A DNA stretch of 64,000 nt, taken from positions 62,001 to 126,000 of the forward strand of contig JAEWEV010000033.1 in NCBI GenBank assembly GCA_023389155.1. Direction: 5' to 3'. The notes beneath the pieces are model-generated. The model was not told where the DNA came from and did not search any database. It saw only the letters and a program-made list of their open reading frames with translations. Source of the DNA: Pseudomonadota bacterium (GTDB taxonomy: Bacteria > Pseudomonadota > Gammaproteobacteria > Burkholderiales > Burkholderiaceae_B). The position numbers and the translations under genes were made by a program. Of the stretch, positions 41,440 to 49,939 are shown in pieces (the stretch's first letter is position 1; each line of letters opens with the position of its first letter).

Positions 41440-43029
41440 ATGACTATCAAGACCGCTTTACTTTCCGTATCGGATAAAACCGGTATCGTTGACTTCGCCC
41501 GCGCGCTCCACAGCCGTGGTGTCAAACTCCTCTCTACCGGCGGCACCGCTGCGCTTCTGAAAAAAGAAGGTCTGGAGGTAACGGAAGTTGCAGAACACAC
41601 GCAATCTCCGGAAATTCTGGATGGTCGCGTCAAGACATTGCATCCGCGAATTCATGGCGGTCTGCTGGCGCGACGTGACAGCGAAGCCCATCTGGATACC
41701 CTCAAGACCCATAACATTGATCCGATAGATCTTCTTGTGGTCAACCTGTATCCCTTTCGCGAAACCATTGCCAAAGAGGGCTGCACTTTCGCCGATGCCG
41801 TGGAAAACATCGATATCGGCGGCCCAGCCATGTTGCGCGCAGCAGCCAAAAATCATGGCACAGACAAGGGTGGTGTCACAGTGGTGATTGACCCGGCCGA
41901 TTACGAAGCCGTCCTGCGTGAGCTGGATGAAAATGGCGGGACGTCTTACGGTCTGCGCCTGTCTCTGGCCCGGAAAGTCTATGCTCATACCGCCGCCTAT
42001 GATGGCGCCATTGCCAACTACCTGAGCGCCATCACCGACGCCGAGCCTGTGCAGGACGCCGAGCCTGCGCGGCAGACCTGGCCCGATACGCTGACCATTC
42101 AGCTGCGCCAGCATCAGGCTCTGCGCTATGGTGAAAATCCCCATCAGTCCGCTGCATTCTATCTTGACACCAGTGTGCCCGCCGGCGTGCTGGGCAACTA
42201 TGAGCAACTGCAGGGCAAGGAATTGTCCTACAACAATATCGCCGATGCCGATGCCGCATGGGAATGTGTTCGAACTTTCCAGGCACCTGCATGTGTCATC
42301 GTCAAGCATGCCAACCCTTGCGGTGTGGCCGTTGCCGAAGATGCGGCCGCCGCGTACCGCAAGGCATTCAAGACCGACCCGACCTCTGCTTTCGGCGGCA
42401 TCATTGCCTTTAACCGTCCGGTAGACCAAGCCACGGCACAAGCCGTGAGCGAACAGTTTGTCGAAGTATTGCTGGCGCCGGAATACACGCCAGACGCTCT
42501 GGTATTGCTGGCCAACAAGAAAAACGTTCGAGTACTCACCGTGGCGCTGGGCGAAGGTCAGAATGGCTTTGATGTCAAACGTGTGGGCGGCGGCTGGCTG
42601 GTACAGAACCCAGACCACAAACCGCTTACCGCAGCCGACTGCCGCGTGGTGACGCGCAAGCAGCCCACAGAGCACCAGATGGACGACCTGCTATTCGCCT
42701 GGAACGTCGCACAGTTCGTCAAGTCCAACGCCATTGTGTTTTGCCGCGATGGCATGACCTATGGAGTGGGTGCCGGTCAGATGAGCCGCATCGACTCTGC
42801 CCGTATTGCTTCCATCAAGGCCGAGAATGCCGGTCTGTCATTGCAGAACACGGCAGCGGCATCCGATGCCTTTTTCCCGTTCCGCGACGGGCTGGACGTG
42901 ATTGTGCAGGCAGGCGCAAACTGCGTGATACAGCCAGGTGGAAGTATGCGTGATGACGAAGTGATTGCCGCCGCAGACGAGCACGGCATTGCCATGGTGC
43001 TAACAGGCACCCGACATTTCCGTCATTAA
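41440..43029 (+). CDS. purH: Bifunctional AICAR formyltransferase/IMP cyclohydrolase
   Basis: 529 residues from MTIKTALLSVSDKTGI. N-terminal MGS-like cyclohydrolase domain (about 1-200; STGGTAALLKKEG) and C-terminal AICAR transformylase domain (RYGENPHQSA, KHANPCGVAV, FFPFRDGLD). Last two steps of IMP synthesis. Only eight bases follow the fis stop and no Shine-Dalgarno is evident, so translation may be coupled to fis. A DAEPVQDAEPA duplication occurs near residue 205. Confidence 0.96.
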   Translation: MTIKTALLSVSDKTGIVDFARALHSRGVKLLSTGGTAALLKKEGLEVTEVAEHTQSPEILDGRVKTLHPRIHGGLLARRDSEAHLDTLKTHNIDPIDLLVVNLYPFRETIAKEGCTFADAVENIDIGGPAMLRAAAKNHGTDKGGVTVVIDPADYEAVLRELDENGGTSYGLRLSLARKVYAHTAAYDGAIANYLSAITDAEPVQDAEPARQTWPDTLTIQLRQHQALRYGENPHQSAAFYLDTSVPAGVLGNYEQLQGKELSYNNIADADAAWECVRTFQAPACVIVKHANPCGVAVAEDAAAAYRKAFKTDPTSAFGGIIAFNRPVDQATAQAVSEQFVEVLLAPEYTPDALVLLANKKNVRVLTVALGEGQNGFDVKRVGGGWLVQNPDHKPLTAADCRVVTRKQPTEHQMDDLLFAWNVAQFVKSNAIVFCRDGMTYGVGAGQMSRIDSARIASIKAENAGLSLQNTAAASDAFFPFRDGLDVIVQAGANCVIQPGGSMRDDEVIAAADEHGIAMVLTGTRHFRH

Positions 43030-43041
43030 TCAGGAAATCAC

Positions 43042-43065
43042 GCCCCGATGGTTTCGGGGCTTTTT
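43042..43065 (+). terminator. Terminator after purH
   Basis: GCCCCGA, a 5-nt loop and TCGGGGC followed by five T. It lies 12 bp after the purH stop and just before the ruvC ribosome-binding site. Confidence 0.85.
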
Positions 43066-43077
43066 CAGGGAGTCATG

Positions 43078-43629
43078 ATGTTGCGGATTCTTGGCATTGA
43101 TCCGGGCCTGCGTCGAACCGGCTTTGGTGTGATTGACACTGCCGGCATGCGCATCTCGTACGTTGCCAGCGGCACCATCGTGGTTCCCACCGATATCCCC
43201 CTGCAGGAAAGACTGAAAGTCATACTGGACAGTATCCGCGAAGTCGTCGATACGTACTCTCCCACCGAGTCGGCTCTGGAAAAGGTTTTCGTCAATACCA
43301 ATCCCTCATCCACATTGCTGCTCGGACAGGCCCGCGGCGCGGCCATGTGCGCGCTCGCAGACAGGCATCTGGATGTAACGGAATACACTGCCCTGCAGAT
43401 CAAAAAAGCTGTGGTCGGTAACGGTCATGCGCAAAAAGAGCAGGTACAGCATATGGTGCAGCGCCTGCTGTCACTCAACGCCCTTCCTGCACCAGATTCT
43501 GCTGATGCACTGGCCTGCGCGATTTGCCACGCACATGCCGCGCCACTTTCGGCAAGGCTGACCGGACAGGATGCGCTGCTGGGTCGTCGTACCCGTACGC
43601 GGCTGCGTGCTGGCAGATTGATCGATTGA
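43078..43629 (+). CDS. ruvC: Holliday junction endonuclease RuvC
   Basis: 183 residues. Catalytic acidic residues in GIDPGLRRTG (Asp), ALEKVF (Glu) and PDSADALA (two Asp). The ATG at 43,078 has AGGGAG at correct spacing; one ATG three bases earlier is too close. RuvC resolves junctions made by RecA. Confidence 0.95.
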   Translation: MLRILGIDPGLRRTGFGVIDTAGMRISYVASGTIVVPTDIPLQERLKVILDSIREVVDTYSPTESALEKVFVNTNPSSTLLLGQARGAAMCALADRHLDVTEYTALQIKKAVVGNGHAQKEQVQHMVQRLLSLNALPAPDSADALACAICHAHAAPLSARLTGQDALLGRRTRTRLRAGRLID

Positions 43630-43792
43630 TCCTTGGTTCGCTACGCTGATGTTGCATGTGGCGGCTGCACCCTGCTACCCTGACTGCCGACGCCCCGGAA
43701 ATACCAAGCATTGACAATCCGGGGACTGGCTGATGATTTCATTTTTATTCGTTTTTTTTTTACCCTGTACGACAGGGTCTGTGGAGCTTCTG

Positions 43793-44359
43793 ATGATCGG
43801 ACGACTGACCGGCCTGCTGATTGAAAAACAACCACCCGGCCTTTGCCTGGATGTAAATGGCGTTGGCTACGATATTGACGTGCCCATGAGCACGTTCTAC
43901 GATCTGCCCGAGGCCGGCGCCAGGGTCACGTTATACACCCACCTTGCGATCCGTGAAGACGCGCATGTACTCTATGGTTTTTTACGTCAGGAAGAGCGCG
44001 CAACCTTTCGTGCGCTCATCAAGGTGACCGGCATTGGCGCACGCACCGCCCTGGCTGTCCTGTCAGGCATGAGCAGCGCCGATCTATCCACCGCGGTGGC
44101 CCAGCAAGATACTGCCCTGCTCACCCGCGTACCGGGTATCGGCAAAAAAACCGCAGAACGCCTGTTGCTGGAATTGCGCGGCAAGCTGGATGCCATTGCG
44201 CCTGCCACGCCCGCCGCCAGCGGTCAGAGCGATGTCCTGAACGCCTTGCTAGCCCTGGGCTACTCCGATAGGGAAGCACGCGCGGCGGTGAAATCGCTTT
44301 CACCCGATCTGGGCGTCTCCGAAGGCATCCGCGCTGCACTGAAAGCACTGTCGAGCTGA
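43793..44359 (+). CDS. ruvA: Holliday junction branch migration protein RuvA
   Basis: 188 residues from MIGRLTGLLIEKQ after GGAG. Domains: N-terminal OB (LDVNGVGYDIDVP), two HhH motifs (KVTGIGARTALAVLSGM and RVPGIGKKTAERLLLEL), C-terminal RuvB-binding domain (LLALGYSDREARAAVKSL). Downstream ruvB is separated by the TRAP operon. Confidence 0.96.
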   Translation: MIGRLTGLLIEKQPPGLCLDVNGVGYDIDVPMSTFYDLPEAGARVTLYTHLAIREDAHVLYGFLRQEERATFRALIKVTGIGARTALAVLSGMSSADLSTAVAQQDTALLTRVPGIGKKTAERLLLELRGKLDAIAPATPAASGQSDVLNALLALGYSDREARAAVKSLSPDLGVSEGIRAALKALSS

Positions 44360-44513
44360 CGGGCCGGCAAGACCTCACTGTCCGGACGCACAAGTTTCCC
44401 TAGGGTTTGCACTAATCACAAACGAAATGCACTGCGCATCGCAATTATTGCCGTAAAGTTACCCGATAATTTTATTTCAACTACCAATAACCAAGCCTTG
44501 GGGACACAATATT

Positions 44514-45494
44514 ATGCGTGCACACTGGATCAAAAAAACCCTGGCCGCCGGCCTGCTGTCGGCTTTTGTCATGACGCCTGCCCTGGCAGAGCAAACGCTG
44601 AAATTGGCGTATGCTCTGTCCAAGAATTCACACTACGGTGTGGCGGCAGATGCCTTTGAAAAATCCATCGGAGAAAGCAGCAAGGGCCAATTCAAGGTTC
44701 AGCAGTTTCCCAATAGCGCCCTGGGTGGAGAGCGCGAAGTCATCGAAGGACTGCAACTGGGAACCATCGATGCCGCAGTGGTATCGACAGGGGCCACCCT
44801 CAATTTCGTACCTGAAACCGGTGTGATTGATATTCCCTTCCTGTTCCGCGATCTGGATCACGCCCGCAAGGTACTGGACGGTCCTATCGGCCAGAAACTG
44901 CTGGCAGATTTTCCGGACAAGGGTCTGATCGCCCTGGCTTGGGGTGAACAGGGTTTTCGCCATCTGACCAACAATGTGCGTCCGGTCAAAACACCTGCCG
45001 ATCTCAAAGGCCTGAAGATTCGTACCACAGAAAACCCGATTCACATTTCAGCGTTCCGCAAGATTGGCATGCTGCCTACGCCCATGGCCTGGCCTGAAGT
45101 CGCCACGGCACTGCAACAGGGCACCATTGACGGTCAGGAAAATCCGATGTCCGTGATCGTTTCGGCCAAACTGTCCCAGATGCAGAAATATCTGTCACTG
45201 ACTGCACATGTGTACGGTCCGGCGCTGGTACTGATGTCTCCCTCCGTTTACGAGGGATTGTCTGATGAAGACAAGGCCAAATTCAAGGAAGCAGGTCTGG
45301 CAGCCGCCAAAGCCATGCGTACCTATGTGGATGAAGTGGAGCAAAGCGGTATTGACACCCTCAAAAAAGAAGGGATGCAGATTGAAGAAAACGTCGATCA
45401 TGACGCATTCGTCAAAGCGGTTGAACCGGCCTATCCAGAGTTCTACAAAAAATTTGGCAAGGAACTGGTCGAATCCATCCGCGATACCAAATAA
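44514..45494 (+). CDS. dctP: TRAP transporter substrate-binding protein DctP
   Basis: 326 residues, signal peptide cleaved after ALAEQ-type site (AFVMTPALA). DctP pattern: ALSKNSHYGVAADAFEKSI, the Arg-bearing KGLKIRTTENP binding motif and WPEVATALQQGTIDGQEN. The substrate is an organic acid, probably C4-dicarboxylate or sugar-acid-like. First gene of a three-gene operon. Confidence 0.92.
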   Translation: MRAHWIKKTLAAGLLSAFVMTPALAEQTLKLAYALSKNSHYGVAADAFEKSIGESSKGQFKVQQFPNSALGGEREVIEGLQLGTIDAAVVSTGATLNFVPETGVIDIPFLFRDLDHARKVLDGPIGQKLLADFPDKGLIALAWGEQGFRHLTNNVRPVKTPADLKGLKIRTTENPIHISAFRKIGMLPTPMAWPEVATALQQGTIDGQENPMSVIVSAKLSQMQKYLSLTAHVYGPALVLMSPSVYEGLSDEDKAKFKEAGLAAAKAMRTYVDEVEQSGIDTLKKEGMQIEENVDHDAFVKAVEPAYPEFYKKFGKELVESIRDTK

Positions 45495-45527
45495 TTCAAC
45501 TGTATTGCAGTTGTCATGGAGCCGTGA

Positions 45528-46028
45528 ATGAACTCGTTGACCCGCCTGCTGGACAGTACGCTGTTCCGTCTGATTTCTGTGGTCGCCCAGCTGTTTCTGG
45601 TATCGGCCGTGTGCGCCTCGTTCTACCAGGTCATCGCCCGCTTCGTTCTCCAGGAGCCGTCAGACTGGAGTGAGGGCTGGACGCGTACTGCCATGATCTG
45701 GCTTGTACTGCTGGGTGTCGTCCTGGCCTGCCGTCAGGGCGCCATGCTCAAAGTGGAAATGCTGCACTCGCTTCTCCGAGATCCGTGGCAACGGCGTCTG
45801 GAGCATCTGGTCATGCTCATCATGGCTTTCTTCTTCGGCCTGATGACCTGGATCGGTATTCTGATGACCTATCGCGTGCGCTTCCAGACCATACCCAGTC
45901 TGGGTATCTCCATCTCTTGGATTTACGCAGCCATTCCGGTAGGAACCGCATTGGCTCTGATTGCGGTAATTATTCAATGGGCCAATGCCAGAAAGGAATC
46001 GCAGGAAGAGGATCTGACCCTGCTCTGA
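45528..46028 (+). CDS. dctQ: TRAP transporter small permease DctQ
   Basis: 166 residues, four helices: RLISVVAQLFLVSAVCASFY, WTRTAMIWLVLLGVVLACR, LEHLVMLIMAFFFGLMTWIGI and IYAAIPVGTALALIAVIIQ. Family motif WSEGWTRTAMIW. Thirty-three bp after dctP. A hairpin separates it from dctM. Confidence 0.88.
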   Translation: MNSLTRLLDSTLFRLISVVAQLFLVSAVCASFYQVIARFVLQEPSDWSEGWTRTAMIWLVLLGVVLACRQGAMLKVEMLHSLLRDPWQRRLEHLVMLIMAFFFGLMTWIGILMTYRVRFQTIPSLGISISWIYAAIPVGTALALIAVIIQWANARKESQEEDLTLL

Positions 46029-46077
46029 CCTTGCTCTCATCAATGATTACTGATCCGCGCAATCCCGATACGCTGCG

Positions 46078-46101
46078 CCGGCCTTCGTATATGAAGGCCG
46101 G
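46078..46101 (+). other. Hairpin between dctQ and dctM
   Basis: CCGGCCTTC, a 6-nt loop and GAAGGCCGG: a perfect 9-bp stem without a T-tract. The 190-bp gap is long for a TRAP operon; the hairpin may stabilise or process the dctPQ message. Confidence 0.45.
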
Positions 46102-46221
46102 TGCAAAAGCCTTGCTGCTTTTGCAGGGATTATCTTTGCAGCATGATTCGACCTGTCTCCGCAGGCCGCTTTTGATCACCCCGCTCACCTGCTCCGCATC
46201 CCCATACCGTCGAGACAGATT

Positions 46222-47496
46222 ATGTCGCAAATAATGATTTTATCCATGCTGGTCTGCTTTGTGCTGACCATCCCGGTTGCCATTTCCATCGGGCTGGCCA
46301 GTCTGTTCGGCGTATACGTGGCGGGCATCAACTGGCTGGTCGTCGCGCAGCAGATCTTTGCGTCTCTGGATAAATATCCGCTGGTTGCCATTCCCTTTTT
46401 CATCCTGGCCGGTAATTTGATGGAGGCCGGAGGCATTTCAGAACGACTGGTCAATTTTGCAAAAAGCCTGGTTGGCTCTCTGCAGGGTGGCCTCGCCATG
46501 GCCTGCATTATCACATGCATGATATTTGCCGCTGTCGCCGGGTCCAGTGTTGCAACCACTTTCGCTGTAGGTGCGATCCTGATTCCTGCGATGGTGAAGC
46601 ACGGCTACCCCAAGCCCTTCTCTGCCTCGCTGCAGGCAACTGCGGCAGAACTGGGGGTCATCATCCCGCCTTCCATACCCATGATCCTGTTCGCGGTTTC
46701 CACCGACACATCGGTCGGCGAACTGTTTATTGGAGGCATATTCCCCGGCATACTGATCGCCATCGCGCTGATGGGCTATGCCTGGATTTATGCCAAGCGT
46801 CATGGCTACGGCAAGAATGACGGTGACGGGCGGCTATCCGTATTCAAGGCCTTCCGCCAGTCCTTTCTTGCCTTGTTGATGCCCATCATTATTCTTGGGG
46901 GTATCTACGGAGGTATCTTTACGCCAACAGAAGCCTCGGTGGTAGCGGTGGTGTACGCACTCGTTGTGGGCGTCCTGATCTATCGACGCATTTCGTTCCG
47001 CCTCCTGACCGAAACACTGCACCGGACCGTGGTGTCAACGGCCATTATCATGTTCGTGATTGCCAATGCCGGTCTTTTCGGATTTCTGCTTAACCGCGCG
47101 GGCGTGCCGAACATGCTGGGGGAATGGCTCAGCCATGTGTTCACCGATAAAATTACTTTCCTGCTGGGCGTGAACGCCGCACTGTTCATTATCGGCATGT
47201 TCATTGAAACCTCGGCTTCCATTGTGGTCCTGGCGCCGCTGTTACTGCCCGTGGCGATGCAGTTTGGCATCGACCCGACACATTTTGGAATTATCATGGT
47301 GGTCAATCTGGCTCTGGGTATGGTGACACCGCCATTTGGCGTTAATCTGTTCGCCGCCTGCGCAGTTGCAAAACTGCCTATAGAACGGATATTCAAATCA
47401 CTCATCCCGTTTGTTGGCGTTATTTTGCTCTGCCTGCTTCTGATTACCTACGTGCCGTGGATCTCGCTATATCTGCGTGATATGGTTTATCGCTGA
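46222..47496 (+). CDS. dctM: TRAP transporter large permease DctM
   Basis: 424 residues, about 12 helices. Family signature: PLVAIPFFILAGNLMEAGGI, AAVAGSSVATTFAVGAILIPAM and FGIIMVVNLALGMVTPPFGVNLF. Main channel of the transporter. Start at MSQIMILSML has a weak GAGACA site. Confidence 0.93.
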   Translation: MSQIMILSMLVCFVLTIPVAISIGLASLFGVYVAGINWLVVAQQIFASLDKYPLVAIPFFILAGNLMEAGGISERLVNFAKSLVGSLQGGLAMACIITCMIFAAVAGSSVATTFAVGAILIPAMVKHGYPKPFSASLQATAAELGVIIPPSIPMILFAVSTDTSVGELFIGGIFPGILIAIALMGYAWIYAKRHGYGKNDGDGRLSVFKAFRQSFLALLMPIIILGGIYGGIFTPTEASVVAVVYALVVGVLIYRRISFRLLTETLHRTVVSTAIIMFVIANAGLFGFLLNRAGVPNMLGEWLSHVFTDKITFLLGVNAALFIIGMFIETSASIVVLAPLLLPVAMQFGIDPTHFGIIMVVNLALGMVTPPFGVNLFAACAVAKLPIERIFKSLIPFVGVILLCLLLITYVPWISLYLRDMVYR

Positions 47497-47604
47497 GCCA
47501 GGCAATCAAAGACGGGAGCAGAATGGTTTGCAAGTGCGGTCTGAGCCGGGGATTCAGGTAAAATAGGCTCAGACCCTCAGTTCTGAAGAAGAAGCACCTG
47601 CCCT

Positions 47605-48657
47605 ATGGCCATTCATAATGACGCGCTTGCCAGCGCTGCACCCCGGCTGGTTTCTGCGGAAACCGTGACACCCAACGAAGAGTCCATCGAACGCGCCCTG
47701 CGCCCGAAAGCGCTGGACGAGTATGTGGGACAGGTGCGCGTGCGCGAACAGCTGGAAATTTTCATCTCGGCAGCCCGCATGCGCCAGGAGGCCCTGGATC
47801 ACGTTCTGCTTTTTGGCCCTCCCGGACTGGGAAAGACCACACTGGCGCATATTATTGCCCGGGAAATGGGCTCCCAGCTGCGGCAGACGTCAGGGCCGGT
47901 GCTGGAACGACCGGGTGACCTGGCGGCCATGCTGACCAATCTCGAAAAGAATGACGTGTTGTTTATCGACGAAATCCACCGTCTGTCGCCGGTTGTAGAA
48001 GAAATTCTGTATCCGGCGCTGGAAGATTTCCAGATAGACATCATGATTGGTGAAGGACCCGCCGCGCGCAGCGTCAAGATTGACCTGCAGCCCTTTACAC
48101 TGGTCGGTGCAACAACCCGCGCCGGCATGCTGACTAACCCATTGCGCGACCGGTTCGGTATCGTCTCCCGCCTGGAGTTCTACAATACTGAAGAACTGTC
48201 ACGCATTGTCACACGCAGCGCGCATCTGCTCAATGCGGGCATCACACCCGAAGGCGCTCACGAAATCGCCCGTCGCTCCCGTGGTACTCCCCGTATCGTC
48301 AACCGGTTGCTGCGTCGTGTCCGCGATTATGCCGATGTCCGCTCAAATGGCGTAATTGATAACGCCGCCGCCAGCGCCGCTCTGGCCATGCTCGACGTGG
48401 ACCCCATGGGGCTGGACCTGATGGATCGCAAGATTCTTGAAACCATTGTGCACAAATTTGATGGCGGACCGGTGGGTATCGACAATCTGTCAGCGGCCGT
48501 TGGCGAGGAACGCGACACCATCGAAGATGTGATCGAACCCTACCTGATTCAGCAGGGATACATACAGCGTACATCCAAGGGCCGCGTGGCTACCCTGTCT
48601 ACCTGGCAGCATCTGGGCTGCACGCCACCCGAGGGGCCGAACCGCCCGCTGTTTTAA
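47605..48657 (+). CDS. ruvB: Holliday junction helicase RuvB
   Basis: 350 residues. AAA+ motifs: Walker A FGPPGLGKTTLAHI, Walker B VLFIDEIHRLSP, sensor 1 VGATTRAGMLTNPLRDRFG, C-terminal winged helix (YLIQQGYIQRTSKGRVAT). Works with RuvA and RuvC; separated from ruvA by the dct operon, so probably transcribed separately. Confidence 0.96.
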   Translation: MAIHNDALASAAPRLVSAETVTPNEESIERALRPKALDEYVGQVRVREQLEIFISAARMRQEALDHVLLFGPPGLGKTTLAHIIAREMGSQLRQTSGPVLERPGDLAAMLTNLEKNDVLFIDEIHRLSPVVEEILYPALEDFQIDIMIGEGPAARSVKIDLQPFTLVGATTRAGMLTNPLRDRFGIVSRLEFYNTEELSRIVTRSAHLLNAGITPEGAHEIARRSRGTPRIVNRLLRRVRDYADVRSNGVIDNAAASAALAMLDVDPMGLDLMDRKILETIVHKFDGGPVGIDNLSAAVGEERDTIEDVIEPYLIQQGYIQRTSKGRVATLSTWQHLGCTPPEGPNRPLF

Positions 48658-48805
48658 CACGCTGGCGCGGCACTGCATAGCGGATATCCCATAGCAGTCA
48701 GCTGCAAAAGCTTTGGTATGCGGGGTGGGCGTGATTAGAAAGGCAGAAAAGCACACCCGAGCAAGTGCGCGCAGAAAAATGGTACGCCTGCACCTCCATA
48801 AGCAT

Positions 48806-49759
48806 CTATCCCGGCCTATGATGCCTCGGACTTACGCCAAATCGCTTTCTGAATGCAGCAGAGAAATTGCTGCTGTGCCGATACCCTGCCAGCCTGGCAA
48901 CTTTCTCCACCGATTCGCCCTGTTCCAGATATCGTTGTGCCACCTGCAGCCGATACTCTTTCACACATGCCATGATGGAGGTATTGAATTTCAGTTGAAA
49001 TTTCTTTCTGAGGGCGCTTTCTCCCATTCCGGCAAAATGCGACATTGACTGAAGGGTATGAGGCTGCCAGGGGTTGCGGTAAATGTATTCGCGCAGCGCG
49101 CCCAGGCGCTCATGATCCCGACGGCTGAGCCTGTCGTTCGTATGCCAGTCGGGCGACCCGCCCGCTGCAGCCCTGACGCGGGCAAGCAACTGCAGTCCAA
49201 GGGCTTCGTATACCAATGCGCCCACGCTATCGTCCTGCGCCATCTGCAACTGCAGGCGGACGCTTTCCAGAAATGCGTTGTCCTGGGCGGCTACCGAAAA
49301 GGTTTCCGGCGCGGCTTCCAGAACAGGCCGCAGGCGCTCGGTATAGGCTGACTGTTCAATTTCCCGTTTGTCCACAACGACATCCAGTGCGGCAAGCCGT
49401 GTTCCGGGCAGATAATGCGTTTGCATGCGCTCGTTGCTATAGCTGGTGTTGATCCCGCAAGCTGGCCCTACGGTTTGCAGCGGTGATCGCTCGTGACCAA
49501 TGCGTAACTGCCCGTTGAGCAGCATGGCAAATGAGTATGCATCATGCAGGTGGGAATGCGCATGGTACGGTACCAGAAAATGAATATCGGTATGCAGCAG
49601 CGTAATTCCCTTGCACAAGGCGTGTTCACGCACCTGCCCGTACGCAAGAGTCTCGTGGTGGCGAGTGGGATCCTGTACGATGGCTTCAGGCAGGCAGTGG
49701 GTAACACCATACTGCTCGCCATACTGGACAAAGTCCGCATAGGTAAAGGCTCTGGTCAT
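48806..49759 (-). CDS. AraC family regulator divergent from a siderophore receptor
   Basis: 317 residues. The C-terminal two-HTH domain is intact (MGESALRKKFQLKFNTSIMACVKEYRLQVAQRYL and ESVEKVARLAGYRHSSNFSAAFRKRFGVSPRHH). The N-terminal about 200 residues form a sensor domain. It is divergent from a TonB-dependent siderophore receptor across a Fur box, as for PchR/AlcR-type activators, so it probably senses the ferric siderophore. Confidence 0.88.
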   Translation of the reverse strand: MTRAFTYADFVQYGEQYGVTHCLPEAIVQDPTRHHETLAYGQVREHALCKGITLLHTDIHFLVPYHAHSHLHDAYSFAMLLNGQLRIGHERSPLQTVGPACGINTSYSNERMQTHYLPGTRLAALDVVVDKREIEQSAYTERLRPVLEAAPETFSVAAQDNAFLESVRLQLQMAQDDSVGALVYEALGLQLLARVRAAAGGSPDWHTNDRLSRRDHERLGALREYIYRNPWQPHTLQSMSHFAGMGESALRKKFQLKFNTSIMACVKEYRLQVAQRYLEQGESVEKVARLAGYRHSSNFSAAFRKRFGVSPRHHRPG

Positions 49760-49881
49760 GGGGCAATGTTAATCGGTGTGATGGCTGTGTAGCGGAAATA
49801 TAGACAGTTTTGCAACATAAAACCCGTGAATTTTGTCATATTTCATATTAAATTTGTCATTATTGCAATAATTTTTTCATT

Positions 49882-49900
49882 ATAAATAATAATCATTCTT
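49882..49900. promoter_or_regulatory. Fur box between the AraC regulator and the receptor
   Basis: AAATAATAATCATTCTTAT matches the 19-bp Fur consensus at 13 of 19 positions when aligned on AATCATT. It lies about 40 bp before the receptor start in a very AT-rich divergent promoter region. It should repress both genes when iron is plentiful. Confidence 0.65.
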
Positions 49901-49939
49901 ATTTGTGTTGATCATTGATTTTAAGGACATTTTTCCATC

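Noticed and set aside
43762..43778. ACCCTGT/ACAGGGT hairpin before ruvA as a terminator
   Set aside because: The T-run lies on the wrong side of the hairpin for either strand.
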